A stretch of 64,000 bases of DNA from Pararge aegeria (taxonomy: Eukaryota; Arthropoda; Insecta; Lepidoptera; Nymphalidae): contig NC_053184.1 in assembly GCF_905163445.1 (NCBI RefSeq), positions 12,896,001 through 12,960,000 on the forward strand. The letters run 5' to 3'. Positions 11,201 through 22,520 of the stretch are shown here, piece by piece. Position 1 is the first letter of the stretch. Each line of letters begins with the position of its first letter. The notes under the pieces were generated by a model. It saw only the letters and a program-made list of their open reading frames with translations, was not told where the DNA came from and searched no databases. The position numbers and the translations under genes were made by a program.

Positions 11201-14200
11201 ACCTTTCATCATGTTCTGTAATGTCCGATGATGTAATTTCCAATATTTTTAATGAATAAAAATTTTAATAATTACTATATATTTTTCTTACCTCAATGTT
11301 ACTGCTAGTCTTTCTTCAGGTTCGATACTTCTCCTCATAATTGTGTCTTCCCGTTTAATGTGAGACTTTAGTATATTATACAATTCATCAAACGAAGACT
11401 TTGACATTCTAAAATAGTTGAAAAATTTTTCTTCATCACTTCTAAGTTCCATAAACAAATGATGGAATTGTCCACGTTGTTCTCTTAATTGCAAAATTGG
11501 ATGAACCCAAAATTTTCTCTTTTGACGTCGCCGCCGTCGTCTCCGCCTGAGCAGGAGCAGCAAAAGCAGTGCTTCCTCGTCAGAATCCATGACTCGACTG
11601 TGGTAGAAAATCAACTGCTCGAGCAGTTGAGTCGTAGCTCGAGCAGTCAACAACCGACAGCTCAAGCAGTCGACGCCGACCGCTCGAGCGGTCCGTGTAT
11701 TTCACTCAGCCGCTAACTGCTCGAGCAGTCCGTGTACGGCGGCCCTAAGATGGTAGCGGGCTAGTCTGTTCGGGTTATGGTAGTTATTCTATCTCCGAAC
11801 ACACCATTATTTTAAATCGATTATTGATCTATCCATGGTATTCATTTCAAGGCCTTCTTAGGCATGAGTTATAAGCAGTTTAAAAAGTATAGTTTGTCTA
11901 TTTGGAGTATCTCTATCATCGGTTGGAAAATGAACTTCCCCTTATTTTCTACGATAACATTTTACAATTCAAACATTTAATAATTAGTATGGTGTAACAA
12001 GTACGCACGGCAGCCAGCTTCCAACCAGCCTTGTCATAAAGGAATTTATCAGTTGTAACATGCAGTTCTAATACTATAAATAAGAATATAAGTTATTTTG
12101 CTTGTCACGCTTTCACGCCTTAACTTCTCAACCGATTATCATGAAATGATGCATCGGTAGGTGACAATTTGACAAATGTGCGGAAAAGGATATAAAATCC
12201 CGAACATACAGAAAATATTGTTTTGAATAGTACAACTCTAAATGACATCATCTCTTCTTAACGTGAGCGAAACCGCACGCAAACTATCATGATAAAAAAG
12301 TTTAATAAACCTAAATTCAAATTCAAAATTCAAATTCATTTATTTCAAGTAGGCCTACTTTATAAGCACTTTTGAAACGTCAAGTATGTATGTTTGTAGT
12401 GACTCTACCACCGATTCGGAAAGCAGATTCTACCGAGAAGAGCCGGCAAGAAACTCAGTAGTTGCTCTTTTCCAACATCAACATTTACAATCATTTTTCA
12501 ATATTGCGGGAGATGAGAGCGAGGCTGGCTGCTTCCAATCTACCTTGTCATTGAGGAATTCATCAAATGTATAATAACCTCGCTGTACTAGATGCGTTTT
12601 TACACATTTTTTAAATGTATGCATTGGTAGGTCCAGTATTTTCTTAGGAATCATGTTGTAAAAGCGTATACTCAAGGAAAGCGTGTACAAAGGAGTTCTG
12701 CACCTTTCGCAGACGATATGCAGATATTACTAATTTATATCCGTTTCTGGTAAGTCTATTGTTAATTTCAGCTTTTTGTTTATAAAGAGCAATATTTTGT
12801 CTCACAAAGACATTATTATAGATATATTGCAAAGTTACTGTAAGAATACCTATTTGTTTAAATTTTTCACGAAGCGATTCGCGTGATCCAAGTTTATATA
12901 TTGATCGTACGGCTCTTTTCTGTAGTAAGACAAAAATATACTAATACCTAACCTAAACACAAAAATATTTTCGTTCGCTGATTGACACCACTATGGATTT
13001 CAGTTCATCTCGTAAAAGATATTATAGTCGAAAAAAATTAATGTCCTTAAGTCGATTGTTTATATCCATTATTGGCTTAACCCCATGGGCTTAGTAGCCA
13101 GTGGGTAAGACTCCAGCATCCCTTACGGCGAGACAAGTGTACGTTGGTAATGGGTTGACAATGATGAATTTTCCCATTTTAGAATTATAGCACCACTATG
13201 CGCCGTAATACAAAGCTCATGTCAAACCTTGCTGGTATTGGACGCTTGGTCGCGGCGTTGCGCTGGTAGCAAGGAGCGCCCCGGAAGACAACTGGTGACC
13301 TTCCTTCTCGTGAGCAACCTGGCGCTTTGGTTGCTCAACCGCGTCAAGAATGCCCGCGCTGAATTTCATCCCTTGCAAGTGAGTTTAGTAATTTGTGCAA
13401 TATACCCACTGAACTACGTAGTGCATATTTTAACCAGGATAGTCTTTAAGCCAGCAGGCAGACATAATGGGTAAAAATCCTGTTTCAAATCATACTACTA
13501 TATTTTTACATACATACGTATGTAGTGAAAAGGAAAAAAAAATTTAATTATTAAAAACACCATATTAGTATTGTTAAGTAGTTCTAGAGGCGTTCGTAGG
13601 GCACATTTGGCGCTTAAAGTGGGTACAAAATTTAAGCTATCATTTATATAAGGGCAATTGACAGCCAGTCCGGTGTATTGATGATAAAGGTGTGTTTTTA
13701 ACTGAGTGCCTTCCTGATAGGTTGCGATTCAATGGACGATGTTACTTTGAAGTGTCAATGCTTTATGACAACAACAAAAAATATCGTTTATTTGTAGTAA
13801 CATATTAAATCAATGTTGTTTGCTCTTATTAAAACCTATATAATTCCGTAAACTTACTATAACTTTCATTAATTTTGTATCACAAGTTTATGTCAATTGT
13901 TTATAATTATTTTAATGGCCAACTGACAGACTTTATGGACGCATTCTTTTAGCAGCCGAGAAATTTAGGTCTACTTTATTAGGATTGCATGTTTCTGCCA
14001 AGGGTGTAAAAGTTTATTGACTTTCGAGTCATAAATAAAAAAGGCAAAGGTGACTGACTGAGTGACTGACTGACTTATCTATCAACGCACAGCTCTAACC
14101 ACTTGACGGATCAGGCTGAAATATTGCATAATCTGTATGCAATATTTCAGCCTGTTATTACAATATAAGCATCCGCTAAGAAAGTATTCCTGAAATTTCC

Positions 14201-15057
14201 AACCCTAAAAGGTTTAAATGGGCGATGAAAGTTTGTATAAAATCCTTAATTTATCAATTTATTTTTTAAGGCAATTCCATGAAACTTTGATTTTAGGTTT
14301 TCCATTAAAAATAAAGAAATACGAGTTTCACTTATTTTAAAAATTCCAACTCCAAAGGCAACAAATAGGGGATGAAAATTTATATGAAACTTTCTGATTT
14401 TTTTAAGTAATTTACGTTCACATTTTTCTATTAGCAGCAAGACATTTGTAGTTAAAATTTACCAAATAAAAAATTGAACTTAACGTGAGCGAAGCCGCGG
14501 GCAAAAGCTAGTTAAGTTATAGATCAGTTAAACTGGAGCAACTTCAATTTACTCATATACCTTACATATGTAACTGCTAGGTTATCATGAGGACAGAAAA
14601 TTACATGTACAAGTCGTGATTAGCATGCCGCTGATATATTTTGTTGTCTTACTCTAGAAAAAAATCATTACAGTAGCATTTTACGGAGTCTGGGCTTGGA
14701 CCTTGATTACTTACAGTCCCACTTTTGGTGTGCTTTTATGAAATATGGAAAAACTCATATAAAAGAAAAAAGGAAAACTATACTACCGCTGATGAAAAAT
14801 AGAATAAAAAAATTATCATGTGGCATTAATATGTTTCTATTTATTTTAACCCTCACCTTTAAAATTGATTACAGATGGAATTTTACGGAGTTTGGGCTTG
14901 GACCTTGATTACCCACGTGTCAGTCCCACTTTTGGTGTGCTACAGGTTTCAAGCAACGGTTTGCTTCTACGAAATATGGAAAAACTCTTATAAAAGAAAA
15001 AAGGAAATCTATACTACCGCTGATGAAATAGAATTAAAAAACTATCATGTGGCATAA
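2236..15057 (+). CDS. Otopetrin-family proton channel
   Basis: Multi-pass plasma-membrane channel of the otopetrin family, whose characterised members conduct protons (acid sensing in fly gustatory neurons, otoconia formation in vertebrates). Visible exons: 2236-2353, 2958-3045, 3633-3841, 5489-5923, 6770-6973, 8604-8827, 13183-13378 and 14875-15057 (stop TAA). All junctions are GT-AG and the phases join into one frame of about 549 residues from the ATG at 2243. Family signatures include YAKLLIVLGLALP (first membrane span), RYGSFYLHMG, DRFGLMHLIATNVCEWLN, CGVEYSLLCS, AHKGLFMGV, GRQLVTFLLVSNLALW and the terminal FYGVWAWTLITHVSVP. The extracellular-type loop in exon 4 carries N-glycosylation sequons (NFT, NLT, NVS). 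The ATG at 2243 follows an acceptor (CAG ending at 2235) with an open frame from 2237, so it may be internal and the true N-terminus may lie upstream. Introns hold SINEs, LINE pieces, a Helitron-like element and a Harbinger transposon. I cannot tell which insect otopetrin paralogue this is. Confidence 0.9.
2400..2622 (+). repeat. tRNA-derived SINE, family A, copy 3 (head deleted)
   Basis: This copy lies in the first visible otopetrin intron. The head is present (CCGATTGGCGCAGTGG), but the segment from the B-box region to the following GTGTGATGA is missing, so AAGGCCGTG joins directly to ATGAACATG. It ends in an A run at about 2605-2622. Loss of the B box would make this copy unable to be transcribed by RNA polymerase III. 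Confidence 0.8.
4014..4325 (+). repeat. tRNA-derived SINE, family B
   Basis: A tRNA-like head has a recognisable A box (TGGTCTAGTGATGAGCATG) and B box (GGTTCGATTCCC) spaced as in a tRNA gene. It is followed by a tRNA-unrelated body of about 240 bases. There is no cloverleaf-complete 3' half, so it is a SINE rather than a tRNA gene. It lies in the third otopetrin intron. Confidence 0.75.
5160..5430 (-). mobile_element. Degenerate LINE reverse-transcriptase fragment
   Basis: This is similar in wording and order to the fragment at 59620-59900 (for example GGCTCCCAGCAACT against GGCTCCCAGCGACT, and ACGGATCT followed by TCATTTC). Both look like the C-terminal reverse-transcriptase region of a lepidopteran non-LTR retrotransposon read on the minus strand. 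Many indels leave no open frame. Confidence 0.5.
5941..5960. repeat. GAAA microsatellite
   Basis: A short (GAAA)n run lies just 3' of the donor of otopetrin exon 4. Confidence 0.6.
7424..7830 (+). mobile_element. 3' end of a CR1-like LINE
   Basis: Codons 7426-7617 encode a 63-residue tail typical of CR1-type reverse transcriptases: RIQFYNKLPIDILEM, then KKFKVCIKRKL and SYYNIKDYI, ending in TAA. The 3' UTR follows. It is the same family as the pieces at 55080-55520, 56966-57406 and 37536-37630. The 5' end is truncated, as is usual for target-primed reverse transcription. It lies in the fifth otopetrin intron. Its 3' UTR contains a perfect hairpin (7686-7730). Confidence 0.7.
8030..8206 (+). 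mobile_element. LINE 3' terminal fragment
   Basis: The stretch ends in CTGTTATATGCTGTTGATGAT, a degenerate form of the TATAGGCTGTTGATGATG tail common in lepidopteran non-LTR elements. The upstream part has no open frame. Confidence 0.45.
8313..8575 (+). repeat. Dispersed SINE-like repeat with an ACT-repeat tail
   Basis: The body contains TTGATGGAAACATGGTGGC and GCTTGGTCCATCAATT and ends in a run of ACT trinucleotides. The first about 90 bases resemble stretches at 54410-54500, 56300-56390 and 58186-58276. It lies directly upstream of otopetrin exon 6. Confidence 0.5.
8956..9235. repeat. Left subterminal palindrome array of Harbinger element 1
   Basis: About 280 bases between the TIR and the MADF gene are packed with variants of the palindrome GACTGCTCGAGCAGTC, including CGACTGCTCGAGCAGTCG at about 9052-9069 and the CCGCTCGCGAGCGG variant near 9119-9132. 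Such arrays are candidate binding sites for the transposase or the Myb-like partner; that role is inference. Confidence 0.7.
9268..11259 (+). CDS. MADF/Myb-like accessory protein of Harbinger element 1
   Basis: Exon 1 is 9268-9448 and exon 2 is 10553-11259 (GT-AG, phase 1), giving about 295 residues. The N-terminal domain, spread over both exons, looks like a MADF/SANT-type DNA-binding fold: acidic start, AIKTQELIWNYK, a tryptophan at NAWAII, then QKKWKTLRDGYTRYAKK. The rest is low-complexity and hydrophilic, with a Ser/Thr/Pro/Gly-rich stretch near the C-terminus. PIF/Harbinger elements usually encode such a Myb-like protein, which helps bring transposase to the nucleus and to the ends of the element. 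The AATAAA signal (11255-11260) overlaps the stop codon. The 1.1-kb intron contains the whole large exon of the oppositely oriented transposase. Confidence 0.85.
9607..11590 (-). CDS. PIF/Harbinger DDE transposase (element 1)
   Basis: Exon 1 is 11590-11292 and exon 2 is 10492-9607 (GT-AG, phase 2), giving about 394 residues. The N-terminal part is Arg-rich and contains the conserved FFNYFRMSKSSFDELY block. The junction reads LAVTLR-YLATG, the standard PIF family order. The catalytic triad is visible as VDGKHI (D171), GDEAF (D261) and RRYIECTFG (E298). The enzyme cuts and rejoins element ends at TWA sites in the nucleus. Start choice: MDSDEE at 11590 aligns with the start of the homologous gene at 61667; a longer in-frame start at 11665 would translate the subterminal palindromes and is less likely. 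The 0.8-kb intron contains the second exon of the MADF gene on the other strand. A TTTATT at 9482-9487 could be the polyadenylation signal and lies in the MADF intron. Confidence 0.92.
11596..11745. repeat. Right subterminal palindrome array of Harbinger element 1
   Basis: CTGCTCGAGCAG-type palindromes recur at about 11616, 11636, 11680 and 11716, up to the right TIR. They mirror the left array, although the two arrays are not simple inverted copies of each other. Confidence 0.7.
12064..12290 (+). mobile_element. Helitron-like non-autonomous remnant
   Basis: The copy ends in ACGTGAGCGAAACCGCACGC, a degenerate version of the GCGAAGCCGCGGGC-type 3' end seen at 14480-14511. An internal TCTCAACCGATT motif is also typical of these elements. 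The terminal CTAG is lost. It lies in the sixth otopetrin intron. Confidence 0.5.
12315..12960 (-). mobile_element. 5'-truncated CR1-like LINE with frameshifted reverse transcriptase
   Basis: Read on the minus strand, the thumb and C-terminal region of a CR1-clade reverse transcriptase is visible: QKRAVRSIYKLGSRESL, then NNVFVRQNIALY, then IRFYNMIPKKILDLP and GYYTFDEFLNDKVDW. A frameshift lies near 12685. The 3' UTR at the left end has the familiar lepidopteran text TTTATTTCAAGTAGGCC. It is non-functional and sits between Harbinger element 1 and otopetrin exon 7. Confidence 0.75.
14022..14511 (+). mobile_element. Non-autonomous Helitron-like element
   Basis: It ends in GCCGCGGGCAAAAGCTAG followed by T, the expected Helitron 3' terminus and host base. 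The 5' boundary is not sharp; I place it near 14022. It contains the phrases ACTTGACGGATCAGGCTGAAA and GGCAATTCCATGAAAC and no coding sequence. It lies in the last otopetrin intron. Confidence 0.55.
14674..14862 (+). pseudogene. Decayed tandem duplicate of the otopetrin terminal exon
   Basis: Bases 14671-14862 align almost throughout with the true last exon and its 3' flank (14872-15094). The copy keeps the TTACAG acceptor but has a 1-base loss at its start, a 5-base loss near 14707, a 24-base loss near 14733 (removing the codons for TGC TAC AGG to the following TGC) and a broken stop region. Shared text includes GGGCTTGGACCTTGATTAC and ATACTACCGCTGATGAAA. Splicing into it would give a frameshifted channel lacking part of its last membrane segment. 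The downstream copy is intact. Confidence 0.9.
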
Positions 15058-15196
15058 ATATGTTTCTACTTATTTTAAACCTCACCTTTTACACTAAATA
15101 ATATAGGTACATGTTTAGATAAATAACCATAGTTTTACGCACTAGAGTTTGCTGATTTGGAATAATATACCTGATAACTCTTTTAAACTTTAATCT

Positions 15197-15930
15197 CCTA
15201 TACATTGTATTGCTGAATCCATCAATTAGTGCACTTAGGAAGCTCCTTAGGATATGTGAGAATTATGCAGCGTCTCATGGCCTCATAAATAAGGTTAAAA
15301 AGAGTCAGTTTTTAGTCTTTCTAAAGAGTAAAGGTAGCTCGGTGGATGACGTTCCTCCCATTATTATTAATGGAGTATCTTTTAATAGAGTGTCGGAGTT
15401 TAGTTATCTGGGACATTTGGTAACAGAGGACTTGAATGACAAGAAATATATTTAGCTGGAGCGTAGGGCTTTGGCGGTCAGAAGTAATATGAAAGCCTGC
15501 AAGTTTGCAATGTGTACAAGGAAAGTGAAGCTAACACTTTTCAGAGCATTTTGCCAAACATTATATACATGAAGCTTGTGGGTGTCATATACCCAGAGGG
15601 ACTATAACGACCTACTTATACAGTACAATAATGGCTTCAGAGTATTGTAGGGGCTGCCGCACTTCTGCATTGCATCCAAAATGTTTGTTTGAATCACGTT
15701 GGTGACTTTTATGCAATAATGAAGAAAACATCTGCACCAATGGTGGGCAGGATGCGCGGAAGCTCCAAAAGTATTTTCTAAATTTTAATGGAAAAATCCC
15801 TTTATGAAGTACTGGGTGGGTACGCCTTCATACACCAACTGCTCAAGAGAGTACCTTAATAAGGAGATATGTTTGGCAAATTTTAATGCGTAAAATAGTA
15901 AGATAATAATTTATTGTAAATAAATGATTT
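15197..15930 (+). pseudogene. Degenerate LINE reverse-transcriptase remnant
   Basis: Codons 15210-15455 read as a non-LTR reverse-transcriptase segment: LLRICENYAASHGL, KKSQFLVF, PIIINGVSF, then VSEFSYLGHLVTEDL. A stop at 15453-15455 interrupts it, but similarity continues in frame (RRALAVRSNMKACKF, then LTLFRAFCQTLYT and SYTQRDYNDL). Further stops and frameshifts follow. It is a fossil lying between otopetrin and RBX1. Confidence 0.75.
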
Positions 15931-16556
15931 TATAATCTTACTATCTATATTGTCTAATTACAAGCTATGGAATTTAATCTTATATTATTATTACTATTAT
16001 ATATAAATATTTTCTCAGGATTTTTTTCTTCACCGTTAAACTTTTTCTACGGCGATACCGTACCGAAACGCTAAATTGCTTAGCGGCACGTATTCATTGA
16101 CAGCATGATAACTAGCCACAGCCTAAGGGTAGAACCTTTTACTTCGTATTCACCCTATGTTCATATCTGTTTATATTAAGTTTCCTCACTTTGAGTAACT
16201 ATATTGTATGTATTACGAACTTCTTTAAGAAAGTAAACTATTAGTCAATATCATTAGTCAATATCATAGTGTTATATATACTGATTAAAACAACGCAATG
16301 AATATACAAGCACTGACCTTAAGCAAGTAAAACGATAAATTTTTTACTTAAAACTTCAAGTTTCTATCTTCTCAGCACATGCAGTGGACACCACAGAAAA
16401 ACTATGACGTCATAGACAGTCTGTCAGTGTCAGCTGTCAATATTATTTGTCTGTGCTGTCAATCGTAAACGATGAAAAATCCTACTAAAAACTAAAACAC
16501 AAAAATTGCAGTAAGTTGTATAAATTTTACATTCAATAGTAGGGTATTCCTAAAAA

Positions 16557-18701
<2,145 letters not shown>

Positions 18702-18787
18702 AAATGTATTATATCTGCAGCTGTTTTTCTACAGACACCCTTTTGTGAATCTAAGGAGAATTAATGTCATACAGCATAAGTTTTAAT

Positions 18788-18793
18788 AATAAA
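18788..18793 (+). terminator. Polyadenylation signal AATAAA of RBX1
   Basis: AATAAA lies 87 bases after the RBX1 stop codon and is the first canonical signal downstream. Confidence 0.5.
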
Positions 18794-18963
18794 TTCACTC
18801 AGAATTTCAAAGATTTGGTTATTAATCTGGCAGATCTAAAAATTGTAAGCAGGATGAAAATATAAAATGTTTATTTAACTTCAACAAAAAAAAAATTAGT
18901 AAAAATTGACTCACCTACTTAAATGTTTATTTTTAAACTAGACGTTATCCGTTATTTCATCAG

Positions 18964-19260
18964 TGTGTTGCCGGGTTCGATCCAGCATGAACGATTGTAA
19001 ATTTTATTATTATATATTATATTTCTAAATTTCCTCTCTGTCTGGTCTGGTAGGAGGCTTTGGCTGCGGCTAGTTACCACCCTACCGACAAAGACGTGCC
19101 GCTAAGCGATAGTTGGTTTAGGTAGGGTGTCGCATAGAAACCGATTAGGGGTATATGGTTTGATATAACAGTTATACTCCTAACACGTTGACCTTAGACT
19201 GCATCATCACTTACAGTAGGTGAGATTGCAGTCGAGGGCTAACTTGTAGTGGCAAGAAAA
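18964..19260 (+). repeat. tRNA-derived SINE, family C
   Basis: It contains a B-box-like GGGTTCGATCC at the left, then TCTGGTCTGGTAGGAGGCTTT, GACGTGCCGCTAAGCGAT and the tail GGTGAGATTGCAGTCGAGGG. It is the same family as the copies at 22095-22520, 32755-33130, 35790-36030, 55765-56125 and 57651-58011. Confidence 0.7.
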
Positions 19261-20673
19261 CTATAGTTTCTTGTAGTCGCCCGTTGGATTGTTTTCGAAA
19301 TGGTATAATTTAGTAGTAAAATGAACCCAACAACTTAGTCTTAAGCACAAGTAAAATGTACACATACAGCGTCCTTAGAAAAAGTTTAACATCATCATTC
19401 CCAGCCTACTTTAGGGAAAAAAAAGTTTAAGAGTATGATCCTTCAATACGAGGAAGCTAGTAATAATAACACCGAGATCGACGCTCTTAATAAGAGCTCA
19501 GAGGCATGGAAATTAAAAAAAAGGTGGCAACTTCTCCCAACCACTTATCGTACATCGGACATAGGCAGTGGTATAATCATCCTCTAAATCATTAAGCTCC
19601 TGGTACCACAGATTTTACCTACATACCAGTAGGTGAAATCGTTCGGACCAGTGATACTACCAAGGTATAACACTATCTGTCCGTGGTCTCACTGGGCTAG
19701 GGTGGCGACTAACTTTCGAAATATTATATTCAAAGTTTTCCTGTTGAAATTATTTGAATCGCTTTTTTTATGGTTAGGTACATTTTTTTTCTAAAATAAA
19801 ACTTTAAATGGCTCGCCTTTAAAGTTCACAAAATGACGCGTAAAACAAATAGCCTTTCACCTCTCAATGTGGAATCATCAAAGTGAAGCTGTTAAAACAG
19901 GGAAGTATTTGATGTTAGATAGCAGAGACAGGTACATCAACGCTATGGAGCTATGGAGGTAGGAGACTAGAGATTTTATGTGGTAGGAGTCTGGCTCTAT
20001 CCCCGGAGGATATTAAAGATTTTTATCCTCTCCCACACGAAAAATACAGAAATATTTTCATTGTTCGCAAAACATATCATTGTGTGGAGTAAATACAGCT
20101 CGGTTGAAACGGCTTTTTTGTAAGGTGAACCTACTCAGTAATATGAAACACCAATAAAAGCTAGAAGACAAAAAAATTAAATGCTCATTACGAATTCTAT
20201 TAAGGTATTGGAAGATTGTGAGTAATACATAAATTATTTATTTGTCAACTAAACAGGCGTGGTACAAGGAGTTTAAATAAAAGGTTAAGAGTTGAGGCGT
20301 TTTATTATCATAATTAATTTTTACATACACTATTCCTTTATGGAATATCACAAAAGCTAGTTGTCCTCTTACTAGCAATTAAGTATATTTTACATATAAA
20401 TATATCACCAACAGTACATATATATAATTTTACAGAATTATCTTAAATGATGCGCACTTTTGATACTATGAAAATTGCCCATAACTGCAAAAAAAAACCT
20501 ATTGTGTAATACTCTGACTATTTATTCCATCCGATCGTAGGTATAGTACTACCAAAATGCTTTTACAGTTAAATATTACGCGTCATCATTTAGAATGATT
20601 TATACAATTATATAGTTTAGCCTATGAATCTACAAACGCGCTTTGCTTAAGGACTGCAATGTGTAGAAACTAA

Positions 20674-20849
20674 GGCTGCCAGTACACCGGAGCGGAGCGA
20701 GGCAGCGAAGCCGAGAAACGGACTAATGCGGAGCGCAGTTGCGTACTGTGTCTGATTAAGAGCAGCGGAGATTTTGTGCAATCCTATTGGTTAATATTTC
20801 TCCGTTTCTCGGCTCCGTTGCCTCGCTCCGCTCCGGTGGACTGGCAGCC
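20674..20849. mobile_element. Short foldback MITE with Harbinger-like ends
   Basis: A 176-bp element is made almost wholly of two inverted arms of about 50 bases (left GGCTGCCAGTACACCGGAGC; the right end is its reverse complement with few mismatches) around a short centre. It is flanked by TAA on both sides (20671-20673 and 20850-20852). The 3-bp TAA duplication and the terminal sequence place it with PIF/Harbinger elements such as the one at 8956. Confidence 0.85.
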
Positions 20850-22254
20850 TAAAGCTGACACCTACAAAGCGTGCTAACCCTTGGCTCAGACTGTCAGACA
20901 TAAACCTGACACCTGTTTTAACAGTAACCTTGACTGCGCAAATCAAAGTACGCTCCATAGATCTCAGCCAGACAAATTATAGAGGTTTAGGTGCCTTTAC
21001 ATAAGTCATAAGTGCTAACACTAAACATTTTGTTCGTAACAAGTTTCCAGTTTTCTCTTCCAACATAATATAACCCGCAAAATCGTTCTTTAATTCGTAA
21101 AATAAGCACAAAGACAACTTAATGTACTAGAAAAGGTAGATAATTAATTAAATTGTTAAAATAGCGTTCGGGTTTATTTTTTCGTTTTTAGCATTATTTT
21201 ATGGAATGTATAGTGGTAAATTTTTTATCCATGTTTCAAAAATTTAAATAACTGGTAAGTACATATATACATGTCTATAATTGATGTTTAAAAATAACAA
21301 AATACTACAACGAATAAACGGTTTAGTTAAACCTAATAGTGGGCTCTTACAATAAAACTGTCTCTGATTGCAGCGCCACCTACTGGATCCAGGGCCCATT
21401 CAATTGCCTCGAGGTCCGTAACCCCGACACGCCGCTTGGCCGCCCATTCAAATTAACAAAAGATGTCACCTAAATCGGTCCTGCCGTTTATGGGTTCAGT
21501 CACTATAGCTTGGAAATTGATTTTTATAAAAACAGTGGTGCCACTTCTGTTTTGTGTACTCAAATCTCATATCTAAAAGTTTTCCTTAGAAAAGGGTATA
21601 AGTTGAGTTAGGAGATTTATGTACGAAATAATTTGCACAAACATAAAAAATAACATATTTTCGTAATTTACGCAACGACCTACCCTGTTACCAATTTCGT
21701 GTCTTATTTCCTTTGCGCCAGACACCATGGATACGGGATACGCCGTAGTAAATTTGTCATGACGTCATACACCCCGCGACAAGCGGAATGCTGATGAGAA
21801 AACAATTAAGACACGGTTTTTTAAAATCAAACAATTAGGCTAAGAAATACATGGGAAAAGTTAACCAAAATACATACTAATAAGCTTTTCTTATTGTTAT
21901 GATACTCCCTTCAGGACTCTAGTGAAAACGCCTGCGTATTAAAATCATACGTAACCATTTACATTTTTACATAAGATAAGAACAATAAAATAATAAATGT
22001 TCATTTTCATCAGGCCGGAATTAGACTCTTAAATTAGAATGCTTTGGGTGAAAGGAGATGGTCCAAGATGTATAAAACCTGGGAGCGGTCAAGGCACTCA
22101 AAAGCCACGAACTTCTAATTTTCCCTTACTGTTCCGGTACGATGCCGCGTAGAAAACGATTAGAAGTATAGCGCAGAATTAAGAAAATACAGAACGCTCG
22201 TCAGCCAATTGTAACCAAAAACAGTTAAGACGGTCCGTGTACCGCTCACTTTAC

Positions 22255-22385
22255 ACCCGCGGAATGTTGCTAGCTCACTAACCGTTACGTTTAGAGGTAA
22301 AATAATTACTTTCAACTACCAAATGGTATACCACCTGTTTGAGAAACACCAATAAAGAGGAGTGGCTTTTGGTGCTTCAATATGA
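22255..22385. repeat. Dispersed repeat, copy 2 (inverted relative to 17540-17710)
   Basis: The reverse complement matches 17548-17710 over most of its length, including the TTACCTCTAA and GAGCTAGCAAC blocks. Confidence 0.6.
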
Positions 22386-22414
22386 GTCGTGTGCACGGTT
22401 TCTGGATGTTCTTA

Positions 22415-22520
22415 ATTCTGTGGCGCCTGGGTTAATTAACAGGTCAACCCGCTATCATCTTAGACTGCATTATCACTTACCAACAGATGAGATTCCAGTC
22501 TAGGACTAACTTGTAGTGTA
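22415..22520 (+). repeat. SINE family C, tail fragment
   Basis: It contains the tail phrases ATCTTAGACTGCATTATCAC and GAGATTCCAGTCTAGG. A related head fragment (TTCCGGTACGATGCCGCGTA) lies at 22133-22152, separated from the tail by the repeat at 22255-22385, which suggests that repeat interrupted the SINE. Confidence 0.6.

Larger units (their letters stand above)
8956..11745. mobile_element. Complete PIF/Harbinger DNA transposon (element 1)
   Basis: An intact 2,790-bp element is flanked by a 3-bp TAA target-site duplication (8953-8955 and 11746-11748), as expected for PIF/Harbinger. The terminal inverted repeats begin GGGCCGCCGTACACGGACTG at the left, with the matching reverse complement at the right end. 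Inside are an intron-containing MADF/Myb-like gene (+, 9268-11259) and an intron-containing DDE transposase gene (-, 9607-11590), interlocked with each other. Both frames are open and the catalytic triad is present, so the copy may be autonomous or recently so. It is inserted in the sixth visible otopetrin intron. Confidence 0.93.

Noticed and set aside
11591..11665. N-terminal extension of the Harbinger element 1 transposase to an upstream ATG
   Set aside because: The extra 25 codons translate the subterminal palindromes, and the homologous gene in element 2 starts at the position matching 11590.
14696..14908. Open frame across the duplicated otopetrin exon
   Set aside because: It reads from the decayed copy through the intron into the real exon in the wrong frame.
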